Assembly (NCBI GenBank): GCA_028293625.1
Contig: JAQGOL010000030.1
Coordinates: forward strand, 1 to 64,000
Reading direction: 5' to 3'
Length of the DNA: 64,000 bases
Source of the DNA: Chthoniobacteraceae bacterium
GTDB taxonomy: Bacteria; Verrucomicrobiota; Verrucomicrobiia; Chthoniobacterales; Chthoniobacteraceae
The notes under the pieces are model-generated. The model worked only from the letters and a program-made list of their open reading frames with translations. It did not search any database and was not told the DNA's origin. Numbering within the stretch: position 1 is the stretch's first letter; every line of letters begins with the position of its first letter. The position numbers were made by a program, and so were the translations under genes. This document shows, in pieces, positions 25,496-35,229 of the stretch.

Positions 25496-28447
25496 ATGAT
25501 TAATTGGCTCATAAAGAAGGTCATCGGCTCGAAAAATGCCCGCATGGTCAAAACCCTCCGGCCGCTGGTCGAGCGTATCAACAAGTTCGAAATCGAGTTC
25601 CAGCAATTAAGCGATGATTCGCTGCGCTCGAAGACCTTCCAATGGAAGGCCGAACTTGCCGCGCTGGACGAGAACGAGCAGGAGCGCCGGCTTGAAGAAA
25701 TCCTGCCCGAAGCGTTTGCAGCGGTCAAAAACGCGGCGCGCCGCCTGACTGAGCGCCAGCATACTTTCACGGTCTGTGATCAGCCGGCAGCGTGGAACAT
25801 GGTGCATTTTGACGTGCAGCTGATTGGCGGCATCTGTCTGCATCGCGGCATGATTTCCGAAATGGCCACCGGTGAAGGCAAGACGCTCGTTGCGACCCTT
25901 CCGCTTTATCTGAATGCCCTTTCCGGACGCGGCGCGCATCTGGTGACCACCAACGATTACCTGGCCCGGCGCGATGCCGAATGGATGAGCCAGATCTACG
26001 GTTTCCTTGGCCTGACAACCGGCATTTTGCAGCACGATCAGACTCCGGATACCCGCCGGCATGAGTATGCGTGCGACATTACTTATGGAATGAACTCGGA
26101 GTTCGGGTTCGATTACCTGCGCGACAACGGCATGGCGACCTCGAAAGAGCAGCAGGTCCAGCGCGGCTACCATTTCGCCATTGTCGATGAAGTCGATTCG
26201 ATCCTTATCGATGAAGCGCGCACGCCGCTGATCATCAGCGGTCCGGCCACCGTTTCCACCCATCAGTACGACAAGTTCCGGCCATTGGTGAATGAGCTTG
26301 TCAATATGCAGACCCGGCTCTGCAACCGGCTGGTGAGCGATGCCGAAGAACTTTGGAAAGCCGGCAAGACCGAGGAATTCGGCAAGATGATGACCAAGGT
26401 GAAGTTCGGGCAGCCGCGCAACAAAGGGTTTATGCGCGCCCAGGAAGATCCGGAACGGCGCCGTGCCATTGATAAATCCGAGCTTTCTTTTTACACCGAC
26501 TCGCGCAAGGAAGAACTCTTCGCGCTCAAGGAAGAGCTCTACTTCGTCATCGACGAGCGCGCGCACGAAGCCGATCTGAGTGAACAGGGCCGCGCTTATA
26601 TGAATCCGGATGATCCGGACGCGTTTGTGCTGCCTGATCTGCTTTCCCAATTTGCGGAGATCGACAACAACCGCGAGCTGAGCGACGCGCAAAAGGCGGA
26701 CGAGAAATCAAAACGCCAGTCGTACATGGATCATCAGTCCGAGCGGATCCATAACATCTCGCAATTGCTGCGTGCCTATTGCCTCTTTGATAAAGACGTC
26801 CAGTACGTCGTCGAGGAAGGAAAGGTCGTCATCGTTGATGAATTCACCGGCCGCAAAATGAGCGGGCGCCGCTGGAGCGATGGCCTGCATCAGGCCGTTG
26901 AAGCAAAGGAAGGCGTTGTCATTGATCGCGAAACGCAGACCCTGGCCACGATCACCATTCAGAACTATTTCCGGCTCTATTTCAAACTGGCCGGCATGAC
27001 CGGGACCGCTGAAACCGAGGCGAACGAATTCCACGACATCTACAAGCTCGATGTGGCGGTGATCCCGACCAACCGCCCGATTATCCGCAAGGATTTCAAC
27101 GATTTCATCTACAAGACACGGCGCGAGAAGTTCAACGCGGTGGTGAAAGAGATCGGCGCCGCGCATGCCAAAGGCCAGCCGGTACTTGTCGGCACGGTAA
27201 GCGTCGAGGCGTCCGAGGTGCTTAGCCGGATGCTTAAACGCGAGAAGATCCCGCATGCGGTTCTTAACGCGAAGTATCATCTCCAGGAAGCGGAAATCGT
27301 GGCGCGTGCCGGACAGCCCGGCTCTGTGACGATCTCCACCAACATGGCCGGACGCGGCACCGACATTAAATTGGGAGCCGGGGTATCCGACGTAGGCGGC
27401 CTTTATGTGATCGGCACCGAGCGCCATGAATCGCGCCGGATTGACCGGCAGCTGCGCGGCCGTTGCGCGCGCCAGGGCGATCCCGGCATGTCGCGTTTTT
27501 ATGTCAGTTTTGAAGACGATCTGATGCGCAACTTCGGCGCGGCAGACCGGATGACAAAAATGATGGAACGCTTCGGTCTTGAAGAAGGCCAGGAGCTCGA
27601 ACATCCATGGCTGAACAAATCGGTTGAGACGGCGCAGAAACGGGTCGAGCAGCGCAATTACATGATCCGGAAACGGACGCTCGATTTCGATGACGTCATG
27701 AATAAACAGCGCGAGGTCGTTTACGGCTTCCGCAACGAGGCGATCAATGCCGAGGATCCGCGGCCGCTCATTTACGAGACAATCGACGAGGCGATTCCCG
27801 AGAAAGTCATTGGGTACCTGCCGCCGGACGATGAAAAAAATCCGCAGGCGCTGCTCAACTGGGTGAACACGACGTTCCCGCTTGGCCTGACCATGGAGGT
27901 GGCCGGTTTTGATAAAAAAGGCGCCGATGAGGTGAGCAATTTCCTCATTGAAAAGGTGAAAGCGAGTTACGAGCTCAAGTGCCGCCATGAGGACATGGAG
28001 GCTGTGCGCCAGCTGGAGCGTTACATCGTTCTCAACGCGGTTGATCGCCTCTGGCAGGAGCACCTTTACGCGATGGATTCATTGCGGGAAGCCGTTTACC
28101 TGCGTGCTTACGGACAAAAAGATCCGCTGGTTGAATACAAGACGGAAGCGTACGAGATGTTCACCGAGCTGATGTCCAATATCAAAGGCGAGGTCCTCCA
28201 TAATCTCTTCCGTTCTACCTCGAACCTCATGGCGTTCGAGCAATTCCTCTCCAGCCTCCCCACGCATCTGCTCGGCGCCGATCTTTCCGAAGAACAAGCC
28301 CCGATGGCCCAGGTCCGTTCCGAGTATGTCGAGCCGGAATCGATCGCGCTCCCCGCCCCGAGGGAAGTGCCGAAGATCGGACGAAATGATGCGTGTCCGT
28401 GCGGCAGCGGTAAGAAGTTTAAAAACTGCTGCGGCAAAGACGCATAA
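25496..28447 (+). CDS. secA: Protein translocase ATPase SecA
   Basis: The 983-residue protein is a full-length SecA, somewhat longer than the E. coli protein (901). It shows Walker A TGEGKTLVATL (about 122-133), the DEAD-type VDEVDSILIDEARTPLIIS near 231, MAGRGTDIKLG near 616 and RCARQGDPGMSRF, and ends in a zinc-binding SEC-C motif (CPCGSGKKFKNCC, about 966-978). SecA powers translocation of preproteins through SecYEG. Several large exported proteins in the window presumably depend on it. A non-coding stretch separates it from the following gene. Confidence 0.98.
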   Translation: MINWLIKKVIGSKNARMVKTLRPLVERINKFEIEFQQLSDDSLRSKTFQWKAELAALDENEQERRLEEILPEAFAAVKNAARRLTERQHTFTVCDQPAAWNMVHFDVQLIGGICLHRGMISEMATGEGKTLVATLPLYLNALSGRGAHLVTTNDYLARRDAEWMSQIYGFLGLTTGILQHDQTPDTRRHEYACDITYGMNSEFGFDYLRDNGMATSKEQQVQRGYHFAIVDEVDSILIDEARTPLIISGPATVSTHQYDKFRPLVNELVNMQTRLCNRLVSDAEELWKAGKTEEFGKMMTKVKFGQPRNKGFMRAQEDPERRRAIDKSELSFYTDSRKEELFALKEELYFVIDERAHEADLSEQGRAYMNPDDPDAFVLPDLLSQFAEIDNNRELSDAQKADEKSKRQSYMDHQSERIHNISQLLRAYCLFDKDVQYVVEEGKVVIVDEFTGRKMSGRRWSDGLHQAVEAKEGVVIDRETQTLATITIQNYFRLYFKLAGMTGTAETEANEFHDIYKLDVAVIPTNRPIIRKDFNDFIYKTRREKFNAVVKEIGAAHAKGQPVLVGTVSVEASEVLSRMLKREKIPHAVLNAKYHLQEAEIVARAGQPGSVTISTNMAGRGTDIKLGAGVSDVGGLYVIGTERHESRRIDRQLRGRCARQGDPGMSRFYVSFEDDLMRNFGAADRMTKMMERFGLEEGQELEHPWLNKSVETAQKRVEQRNYMIRKRTLDFDDVMNKQREVVYGFRNEAINAEDPRPLIYETIDEAIPEKVIGYLPPDDEKNPQALLNWVNTTFPLGLTMEVAGFDKKGADEVSNFLIEKVKASYELKCRHEDMEAVRQLERYIVLNAVDRLWQEHLYAMDSLREAVYLRAYGQKDPLVEYKTEAYEMFTELMSNIKGEVLHNLFRSTSNLMAFEQFLSSLPTHLLGADLSEEQAPMAQVRSEYVEPESIALPAPREVPKIGRNDACPCGSGKKFKNCCGKDA

Positions 28448-28762
28448 GAACCTGCCGCGGACCGCGTCCGGCGCGGTTGAGAGTTAGTGACAGGCTCTCT
28501 GCGAGCCGCCGAGCCCTTGGACGCCGCGCCAACCACTGCGCGGTGGATCGTTTAGCCTGATGTTCAATATATTGTGCATCGCGGAGGCACTGGCGATTAC
28601 GCCAATCTTTTGGTGATTGGACTGCGCGCTATCGTCACGTTTTGATCGGGGCGGGCGGAGAGGGTCACCTACTAAACGGGTCCGCGAGGGTGGATTGATG
28701 GAAAACGCCTTGCAAAAACCAAGCATGCGAGAGAGGACAGGGGCCCCGCCGCCCCTCGTTCA
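28448..28762. other. Intergenic region after secA
   Basis: 315 bases. It holds several short palindromes (GGCGATTACGCC near 28593, AGGGGC/GCCCCT near 28738-28757) and GC-rich inverted stretches near 28450-28550. No gene or confident structured RNA is identifiable by eye. Confidence 0.4.
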
Positions 28763-29959
28763 ATGATCCTTCAACACAAACCACCGCTTCATCTCACGTA
28801 TTGCCTTAATATTCATCCCGGCGAGACTTGGGCGGAAAACTTTGCCGCCATCTCCACCAAGGTATTGGCGGTTAAAGAATACGTGGCTCCGGATCAGTGG
28901 TTTGGCCTTGGATTGCGGCTCTCCCAGCAGGCCGCCGCTCAGCTTGCCGGGAATCAGGCGCTCATTCACGAGGCTCGCGATTTTTTTGCCGAGCATCAGC
29001 TTTATCCGTTTTCAATCAACGGTTTTCCATACGGCCAGTTTCACGCAGGTCCGGTAAAGGAAGCCGTTTATGATCCGGATTGGCGCACGCCGGCACGCCG
29101 CGATTACACCATCCAGCTCGCCGATATTTTCACGCATTTCCTGCCGCCGGAAATCGACGGATCGATCAGCACGGTGCCGTGTTCATTCAAGCCATGGATC
29201 ACGCGGGATGAGGAGAAATATGCGATGGCCACCAATCTGGCGGCTGTCGTGGCGTATCTGGCGGCAATTCGCGATGATACCGGTCAGGAGATCCATCTTG
29301 GGCTGGAGCCCGAGCCGGATTGTTATCTTGAAACGACCTCGGAGATGATCGCTTTTTTCAAGGACGCCTGCCTGACGGTGGGAGTCGATGAAGTGGCGCG
29401 AATCATGGGTTGCTCGCGGACAATGGGGGAAGAGCTGATGCGCAGGCATCTTGGCGTCTGTTTCGACACCTGCCATGTCGCGATGCAGTTTGAAGATCTC
29501 TCGGAGTCTTACCGCCGTTATGTAGCGGAGGGGATCCGGATTTCAAAGGTGCAGCTTAGCGCTGCGCTCAAGGGCGCATCGACCCCGGAAACCTGGGAGG
29601 CATTGCGCGCCTTTGCCGAGCCGACCTACCTGCATCAGGTCAAAGGGATGTGCACTTCGGGCGCCCAGATCGCCTGGTACGATCTTCCCGAGGCACTCGA
29701 TGAATTTAAGGATTTCCCTGATCTCGATGAGTTGCGCGTCCATTTCCACGTCCCGCTTTTCATGCCTTCAGCCGGCGCCCTCGGATCGACGGCCTCGGAG
29801 CTGACGGCCGACTTTTTCCATGAGCTGCGCAGCGGGGCCTGTTCGCACTTGGAAATTGAAACGTATACCTTTGATGTGTTGCCCGCGGAACTCAATCCGG
29901 GCGACGTGGTAAAAAGCATTGCGCGCGAGTATTCCTGGGTGCTGGCGAGGATGGAATAA
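28763..29959 (+). CDS. eboE: EboE-like TIM-barrel protein
   Basis: The 398-residue protein resembles EboE, the xylose-isomerase-like TIM-barrel member of the ebo (eustigmatophyte/bacterial operon) set. It begins HLTYCLNIHPGETWAENF, has GLEPEPDC (about 178) and VCFDTCHVAMQFED (about 232), where Glu, Asp and His residues could form a metal site, and ends with HLEIETYTFDVLP. In ebo clusters the genes A to F take part in trafficking metabolites such as scytonemin precursors to the periplasm. The other ebo genes are absent here, so this may be a lone copy with a different partner or role. The exact reaction is not known. Confidence 0.75.
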   Translation: MILQHKPPLHLTYCLNIHPGETWAENFAAISTKVLAVKEYVAPDQWFGLGLRLSQQAAAQLAGNQALIHEARDFFAEHQLYPFSINGFPYGQFHAGPVKEAVYDPDWRTPARRDYTIQLADIFTHFLPPEIDGSISTVPCSFKPWITRDEEKYAMATNLAAVVAYLAAIRDDTGQEIHLGLEPEPDCYLETTSEMIAFFKDACLTVGVDEVARIMGCSRTMGEELMRRHLGVCFDTCHVAMQFEDLSESYRRYVAEGIRISKVQLSAALKGASTPETWEALRAFAEPTYLHQVKGMCTSGAQIAWYDLPEALDEFKDFPDLDELRVHFHVPLFMPSAGALGSTASELTADFFHELRSGACSHLEIETYTFDVLPAELNPGDVVKSIAREYSWVLARME

Positions 29960-30318
29960 TCGGCGGCAACCAAGCGCACTCGCCCCTTGACAGCCCGAGA
30001 AGCCCCCGCTGTCATAGCGGGTGCCGCGCCTTTTCTGGCGTCGCATCCCCCACCTTTCCATGTCCGAAAATAAAATTGAATTGCCTGACGCCGGATTGCA
30101 TGGCGTTGAGCGATTCGGCGTTATTCCCTGATCACTTAAAGCCGCAATCTTTAAGCGATAAAGCCAAGCCGTCAGTGCTCCCTTGAAGCGTCACCCTGAG
30201 CGCTGCCAAGACGTGCTGGTTTTACATCCTAACAATTCCGTGCCGGAATCGCTTGAACCCACCGGCCACTCTTTTTCCAACGCAGTACAAGTTCCCCACA
30301 ACAAACCAACTAATTAAA
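29960..30318. other. Intergenic region between eboE and the MFS gene
   Basis: 359 bases. TTGACA at 29987-29992 and TGTCAT at 30010-30015 (17 bases apart) form a possible promoter, but it is about 300 bases before the next gene. A hairpin CCCGCT-GTCAT-AGCGGG overlaps it. The 23-codon frame starting at 30060 has no supporting evidence. Confidence 0.35.
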
Positions 30319-31959
30319 ATGCACGATACGATAGAACCACTCGACACCTCCGACCCAGGCATCGCGCCCAATGCGAAGCGCCTGCTTTTGGCCGGATTTA
30401 TGGCCATTCTCGCCGCCGGCGTCGGCTTCGCGATCCGTGGCGGAATTTTCGCCAACTGGGCAGCTGACTTCGGCTTTACCGGGGCGCAACTTGGTGCAAT
30501 CGGCGGCGCCGGTTTTATCGGATTTTGCTTTGGAATCATTATCGGCGGCGTGGTTGTCGATAAGATCGGATATGGAAAGCTGGTTATTGCCGCCTTCCTT
30601 TTCCATGTGCTTTCGGCATTCATCACATTCGGAGCGAACAAAGGCCAGTCCCAGGAGGTTGCTTACAACTTCCTATATTGGGGCACCTTTATTTTCGCAC
30701 TGGCAAACGGCACGCTTGAAGCCGTTGCCAATCCTCTGGTGGCGACTCTTTTCCCGAAAAACCGCACCCATTATTTGAACATCCTCCATGCAAGCTGGCC
30801 GGCCGGCATGGTGCTTGGCGGCGCCGCAGGCTGGGTGCTTGGAAATACATGGAGCTGGAAAATGCAGCTTGGCCTTTTCCTGATCCCAACCGTTGCATAC
30901 GGAGTCATGTTTTTTGGCCAGAGCTTTCCGAAATCGGAAGCGTCCGCCAAAGGTCTTAAGCTCAGCGAAATGTTACACGACGTGGGCCTCCTGGGCGCCG
31001 CGATCGCCTGTTACCTCATTGCCCTCTTTTTCACCGGCGTTCTGACTCCTTTGTTCACACAGAACCCGGATGCGGCCCGATATAGCGGTTATGCGATCGG
31101 CGCCATCATCTGGCTTGCCGTCGGCATCATGACCCGTTTCTCGCTCGGTTCCATCCTGCTTTTTGTCCTCTTCTTCGCCCACATGCTCGTTGGCGCGGTT
31201 GAACTCGGCACGGACGGCTGGATCCAGAACATCACCGGCAACATCCTCACACCTGATCAAGGCAAACAGCTCTTTGTCTTTACCTCGCTGTTGATGTTCA
31301 GCCTCCGGTTCTGCGCGCATTTCATTGAGAAAAACCTCAAGATCTCGCCAATTGGTTTGCTTCTGATCTGCGCGGTCCTCGCCGTGATCGGACTCAATCT
31401 CGTGAGCGGCATCGTGACCTTTGGCGGCGCTCTTCTGGCACTCGCCGTCTACGCATTGGGCAAGACTTTCTTCTGGCCCACCATGCTTGCAGTGGCGTCG
31501 GATCGGTTTCCCCGCACCGGAGCCGTTGCGATCTCCATTATGGGCGGCATCGGCATGATGTCGGCCGGTCTTCTTGGATCGGCCGGCCTCGGTTACGCCA
31601 AGGATGCCTTTTCCGCGGAAGAGCTCCAGAAGTCCAACCCCGGCGCTTATGCCGCTTACAAAGCGGAAAAGCCGAGCACGTTCCTCTTCCTGCCTTCCGT
31701 CAACGGATTGGATGGCACCAAGCTGGCTGAAGTGCAAAAGCTCGACAAGGGCGTGCGCACGCCTGAGCAGCAACAAGTCGCCGAGGCAAGCATCGCCGGC
31801 GATCGCCACACGCTCAAAGCGGACTCGTATATCCCCGCTGTCATGGCGGCGATTTACCTGCTCCTGCTTGGTTACTTCAAGATGATTGGCGGCTACAAGC
31901 CGGTGACCATCGAGACCGAACGAGTGACTGGCGGCGTTGCAGCGCCTTTGGAAGCGTAA
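30319..31959 (+). CDS. Major facilitator superfamily transporter
   Basis: The start at 30319 ([12 protein letters not shown]) begins just before the first transmembrane helix; an earlier ATG at 30253 adds 22 residues without character. The protein has about twelve hydrophobic helices, beginning [27 protein letters not shown], with an MFS loop DKIGYGKL after helix 2 and [17 protein letters not shown] loop of about 90 residues lies between the last two helices ([20 protein letters not shown]...LKADSYIP), which is longer than in textbook MFS carriers. Related MFS proteins are common in Planctomycetes and Verrucomicrobia as sugar-like permeases, but the substrate cannot be told here. A strong terminator follows. 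Confidence 0.85.
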   Translation: MHDTIEPLDTSDPGIAPNAKRLLLAGFMAILAAGVGFAIRGGIFANWAADFGFTGAQLGAIGGAGFIGFCFGIIIGGVVVDKIGYGKLVIAAFLFHVLSAFITFGANKGQSQEVAYNFLYWGTFIFALANGTLEAVANPLVATLFPKNRTHYLNILHASWPAGMVLGGAAGWVLGNTWSWKMQLGLFLIPTVAYGVMFFGQSFPKSEASAKGLKLSEMLHDVGLLGAAIACYLIALFFTGVLTPLFTQNPDAARYSGYAIGAIIWLAVGIMTRFSLGSILLFVLFFAHMLVGAVELGTDGWIQNITGNILTPDQGKQLFVFTSLLMFSLRFCAHFIEKNLKISPIGLLLICAVLAVIGLNLVSGIVTFGGALLALAVYALGKTFFWPTMLAVASDRFPRTGAVAISIMGGIGMMSAGLLGSAGLGYAKDAFSAEELQKSNPGAYAAYKAEKPSTFLFLPSVNGLDGTKLAEVQKLDKGVRTPEQQQVAEASIAGDRHTLKADSYIPAVMAAIYLLLLGYFKMIGGYKPVTIETERVTGGVAAPLEA

Positions 31960-31983
31960 CCGCTTCGAAACCCGTTAGTTTGC

Positions 31984-32023
31984 AAGGAGGGACAGGGCTT
32001 TACGCCTTGTCCCTCCTTTTTTT
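31984..32023 (+). terminator. Rho-independent terminator after the MFS gene
   Basis: A stem AAGGAGGGACAGGG pairs with CCTTGTCCCTCCTT (one G-T pair) around a seven-base loop and runs into seven T residues. It lies 25 bases after the MFS stop codon. Confidence 0.9.
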
Positions 32024-32088
32024 ATCCAATGGCCAAGCCATTCCTCTCTTACTCTTACTCGTAATCGCCGAGACACACCGCCGGGAGT

Positions 32089-33159
32089 TTACCCTTTCAC
32101 CGGGAACCACTTCTGGGTCAGGTCATCGAAGAACCCTTCCTCCCGCAACTTAAGGAGCGCCTCGTTGATTTCCTTGCGGAACGGGCTCCCCTCGGGAAGC
32201 GCGAAACCGTAGTCGTGCTTGGCGAAACGTTCGCCGGCCAAATCGAGCCTGGAGCCGGGATGCTCGCTCAGATAGTAGCGCAGGATAGGTTCATCGTAAA
32301 CCACGGCATCCAGATCCCCGGCTTCGAGCTGGGCGCAGGCTTCGTCAATCTGCGTAAAACCGACCGGTTTGATCCCGCGTTCATTGAGAAAATCGGCGGA
32401 TGAACTACCGGTCACGGTGCCTACTTTGCGGCCCGCGAGCTGTTTCCATTCGCGCACATCGCCGGCAATGGCCCTGGCGGTCATGATGGAGGCCATCTTC
32501 GCGGTGACAAATGAGACCAGGCCGATGCCGGCAAGCATCCATACAATTGCAAACAGGCGTCCGGCCACTCCAACGGGCGTTTTGTTTTCACAGCCACCGG
32601 TAATCAGCGTGCAGACACTCCACCACGCCGCCTCCCAGACGCCTCTGACGTAAGCCGCCGGAAACGAATCCGGATTTTTACGGCGCTCAACAAACCAGAG
32701 GAGATGCGCATTGGCCAGTAATGCAAGCAATAGCACGCCGATAACCTTCAGTGCATCCTTTGCCACGTCTTTATAAAGGACAAAATTGAATCCGTTTCCA
32801 TTCCGTGCAACGAGAATTTGCAAGCCGCTTTCATAGATGGGATGGCTGAAATCGATCACCGTTTCCCGCTCTGAAGTCATGCTAAGCGCGCCGACTCCGA
32901 TATCCGCTTGTTTGGATTGAAGGGCTTCAATGACTTCAGGCACTTTTGCCACCGTTTTAAACCGGAAGCGCCACTGCAAGTCCTGGGCGACCCGGTTCCA
33001 AAGATCGACGCTGTAGCCGGTCAGCTTTCCGTCCTTTTCCATGGCAAACGGTTTGGCGGGTTTTACATAGACCGTCAGTTCCTTGGGCAGTTCCTGCGCG
33101 GGCAAGGCGGAGCCGGCAAGGAGAAGGGCAATAGCGGAGAGAAACAAAGGTCGAATCAT
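32089..33159 (-). CDS. GluR0-like ligand-gated channel with an altered selectivity filter
   Basis: Start 33159 gives a signal peptide (MIRPLFLSAIALLLAG, ending PAQ) and 356 residues; a longer frame from 33261 adds 34. Lobe 1 of a periplasmic binding-protein fold (about 25-118, KPFAMEKDGKLTGYSVDLW, ADIGVGALSMTSERE) is followed by a helix, a pore region and a helix (about 140-225), then lobe 2 (AGRKVGTVTGSSSADFL, DAVVYDEPILRYYL). This is the glutamate-receptor layout with the channel inside the binding domain. The position where bacterial homologues carry the K+ filter TVGYGD reads TGGCEN at 187-192 (bases 32601-32584). It could conduct another ion or be a non-conducting sensor. It has no operon partner. 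Confidence 0.8.
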   Translation of the reverse strand: MIRPLFLSAIALLLAGSALPAQELPKELTVYVKPAKPFAMEKDGKLTGYSVDLWNRVAQDLQWRFRFKTVAKVPEVIEALQSKQADIGVGALSMTSERETVIDFSHPIYESGLQILVARNGNGFNFVLYKDVAKDALKVIGVLLLALLANAHLLWFVERRKNPDSFPAAYVRGVWEAAWWSVCTLITGGCENKTPVGVAGRLFAIVWMLAGIGLVSFVTAKMASIMTARAIAGDVREWKQLAGRKVGTVTGSSSADFLNERGIKPVGFTQIDEACAQLEAGDLDAVVYDEPILRYYLSEHPGSRLDLAGERFAKHDYGFALPEGSPFRKEINEALLKLREEGFFDDLTQKWFPVKG

Positions 33160-33349
33160 GATGGGGTGAAGATGACAAGGTGAGGAGAGGAGCAGAATGC
33201 CAAGGCATTTTTGAAGCGTTTTACTCTCCGGCGGGTGGCCTCCTTTCCCGCGCTTTGGCATCCCAATGGCCCTTTACAACAGAGCTTCCCTTTCCTAACT
33301 TCCCGCCGAATTTGCGGTTAACCACAAGAAGCATCGGAAGAACGAAATA

Positions 33350-33838
33350 ATGAGGCAGCTATTTTTACTAATTGTTTTAGGCGCGGCGGGATACCTTGGA
33401 TATTTGGCTTATAAAGGAGAGTTGCCCACCAACTTCCAACCCCCTTGGACGCGCGTCGAAGAACCCGAGCCGGTTCCCGCGCCGGTCGCGACACCGCCGC
33501 CCACGCCCGCGGAGATCAAGGCCAAGGCGGTCGCCACCGCAATTGCTTCGTATAAATCCAAAATTGTCATTCCCGAAGGTGCGCCGGGTGAAAAACATCT
33601 CTCGCCGCCCGGCGTTTTTTACATGGTCGATCGTTTCAGCACGGAGACACCGAGCGGCATTCACGCGGTCGTGCCTGGCGACCAGGTAAAGCTGCTTAAG
33701 CGCATTGGAAACGGCACCCTTAAGCTGACCGACGGCGAAGTGGAGTTTGTGGCCAAGGAAAGCCAGGTTACCAATGATCTCGAAGTGGCAAGAGCCGCCG
33801 AGATGAAGGATCACAGCGTCTACCGCGGCAAGCTCTGA
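33350..33838 (+). CDS. Membrane-anchored protein of unknown function
   Basis: The 162-residue protein starts with a hydrophobic stretch (MRQLFLLIVLGAAGYLGYLAY, a signal anchor) followed by a Pro-rich linker (PVPAPVATPPPTP, about 41-53). The C-terminal part (about 80-162) reads APGEKHLSPPGVFYMVD, SGIHAVVPGDQVKLLKRIG and TLKLTDGEVEFVAKESQV, which suggests a small SH3-like or RuvA-like beta-barrel domain. No family is recognised. It lies 88 bases after the start of the divergent GluR0-like gene (190 bases if the later start is used), and 102 bases before dprA. A weak GAAGA sits before the ATG. Confidence 0.6.
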   Translation: MRQLFLLIVLGAAGYLGYLAYKGELPTNFQPPWTRVEEPEPVPAPVATPPPTPAEIKAKAVATAIASYKSKIVIPEGAPGEKHLSPPGVFYMVDRFSTETPSGIHAVVPGDQVKLLKRIGNGTLKLTDGEVEFVAKESQVTNDLEVARAAEMKDHSVYRGKL

Positions 33839-33844
33839 GGTTCT

Positions 33845-33930
33845 CTCTTCTTAATCGTAATCCCCGTCTCCCCTTCCGCCGTTCTTACGCGCGAACGGAG
33901 GGGAGATTAAGATTATGATTATGATGATGA
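33845..33930. repeat. Imperfect inverted repeat between two genes
   Basis: TAATCGTAATCC...TCTCCCCTTCCG on the left is mirrored, with gaps, by GAACGGAGGGGAGA...ATTATGATTA on the right around CCGTTC/GAACGG. It may be a terminator-like or spacer element for the 162-residue gene; no T-run follows. Confidence 0.4.
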
Positions 33931-33940
33931 GGACGGAACC

Positions 33941-35086
33941 ATGACGGAGACCGAGGCGAGCATCGCCTTGAACATGGTCCCAAATCTTGGGCCCGTGCGA
34001 ATGCGCAAACTGCTTGAGGTTTTTCAAACCCCCGAGCGCATTCTCCTGGCCCGGCGTGCTGAACTGCGCGCCGTGGAAGGGATCGGCGAAGAGCTGGCGA
34101 GCGCAATTTCCAATTGGGAACAGGAAATTGATCTCAACCAGGAACTCGCCCTGATCGAGCAGTTCGGGGCGCATGTGATTACGCGCGCTTCTCCTGTTTA
34201 TCCGCGTGACCTGCTTGAAATCTATAATCCGCCGATTCTCCTTTATGTCTGGGGAACACTGATGGAGCGCGATCAGCGGGCGGTTGGAGTGGTCGGATCG
34301 CGCAAGACGAGCCATTACGGGCTCGAATGCGCCAAGAAACTGAGCTTTCAACTTGCGTATGCCGGGCTGACCGTTGTGAGCGGATTGGCACGCGGCATCG
34401 ATACTGCCGCCCACCAAAGCGCGCTCGCCGCCCAGGGCCGCACCGTGGCCATCCTTGGCTCGGGATTGATGGCGCTTTATCCCACCGAAAACCAGGCGCT
34501 GGCTGAAAAAATCGCCGCCTCGGGAGCGGTGGTGAGCGAGTATCCGATGACGTTCCCGCCAAGCCCGCAGACTTTTCCCTATCGCAACCGCATCGTTGCC
34601 GGCTGGGGCAGCGGGCTCCTTGTGGTCGAGGCGGGACTCAATAGCGGCGCCCTGATCACCGCCAACCAGGCCATTGAAAACGGCCGGCTTGTATACGCCG
34701 TGCCCGGTCAGATCGACAAACCAACCGCCGCGGGCTCCAATCGTCTGATCCAGCAAGGGGCAAAACTCGTCACGGGCGCCGCCGATATTCTGGAGGACCT
34801 CCAGACTTTCTTCCCGCGCCTGGAAAAGAGCCCGGCCCGCTTCCCCGGTTCCCCCGGTTCCCCCAGTTCCGCCGGTCAGAGCGTCTCGGAAACCGGGCCG
34901 CCGCTTTCCAAAACCGAGAGCGTAGTGATTGAATTGCTCGAGGAAGGCGAAATTGATCTGGATGGAATCGTGTCAAAAACCCGTTTGCCAACCTCGCGGG
35001 TTTCCTCCACGTTGCTCGCCCTCGAAATGAAACGGCTTGTCAAAAAGCTGCCGGGCCAGCGATTCGTGAAGTTGAGCCTGTTATGA
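33941..35086 (+). CDS. dprA: DNA-processing protein DprA
   Basis: The 381-residue protein loads RecA on incoming single strands during natural transformation. It has an N-terminal helix-hairpin-helix (about 8-65, GPVRMRKLLEVF, VEGIGEELASAI). A central Rossmann-like DprA domain (about 85-290) contains VGVVGSRKTSHYGLE, VVSGLARGIDTAAHQSA, ILGSGLMALYPTEN, FPYRNRIVAG and EAGLNSGALITANQA. A C-terminal winged helix (about 325-381) follows a Pro/Gly/Ser linker. GAGGA lies about nine bases before the ATG, one of the few Shine-Dalgarno-like sites in the window. It precedes the topoisomerase gene, paralleling the common dprA-topA order. Confidence 0.95.
   Translation: MTETEASIALNMVPNLGPVRMRKLLEVFQTPERILLARRAELRAVEGIGEELASAISNWEQEIDLNQELALIEQFGAHVITRASPVYPRDLLEIYNPPILLYVWGTLMERDQRAVGVVGSRKTSHYGLECAKKLSFQLAYAGLTVVSGLARGIDTAAHQSALAAQGRTVAILGSGLMALYPTENQALAEKIAASGAVVSEYPMTFPPSPQTFPYRNRIVAGWGSGLLVVEAGLNSGALITANQAIENGRLVYAVPGQIDKPTAAGSNRLIQQGAKLVTGAADILEDLQTFFPRLEKSPARFPGSPGSPSSAGQSVSETGPPLSKTESVVIELLEEGEIDLDGIVSKTRLPTSRVSSTLLALEMKRLVKKLPGQRFVKLSLL
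34838..34878 (+). repeat. Short tandem repeat in the DprA linker
   Basis: About three copies of a TTCCCCCGGT-like ten-base unit lie between the DprA domain and its winged helix. They encode the linker FPGSPGSPSSAG, which is expected to be flexible. Confidence 0.7.
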
Positions 35087-35229
35087 AACCCAATCGTTTC
35101 ATTCCGAGCCCATCTCAACAAAATCGAAAACGCCCGCGCGCTTCCCAAGCCGTTTTAAGCACGCTGCCCGTCCACGAGTGAATCCCGCGTCCGGGTTTCA
35201 TTTCAGACGCAAAATTAGTCCCTTTTCTC

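Noticed and set aside
26708-28063. 451-codon open frame on the minus strand
   Set aside because: It is antisense to secA, with no recognisable protein features.
30060-30131. 23-codon frame possibly acting as a leader peptide for the MFS gene
   Set aside because: No attenuator-like hairpins or codon bias tie it to the transporter, and it sits about 190 bases away from it.
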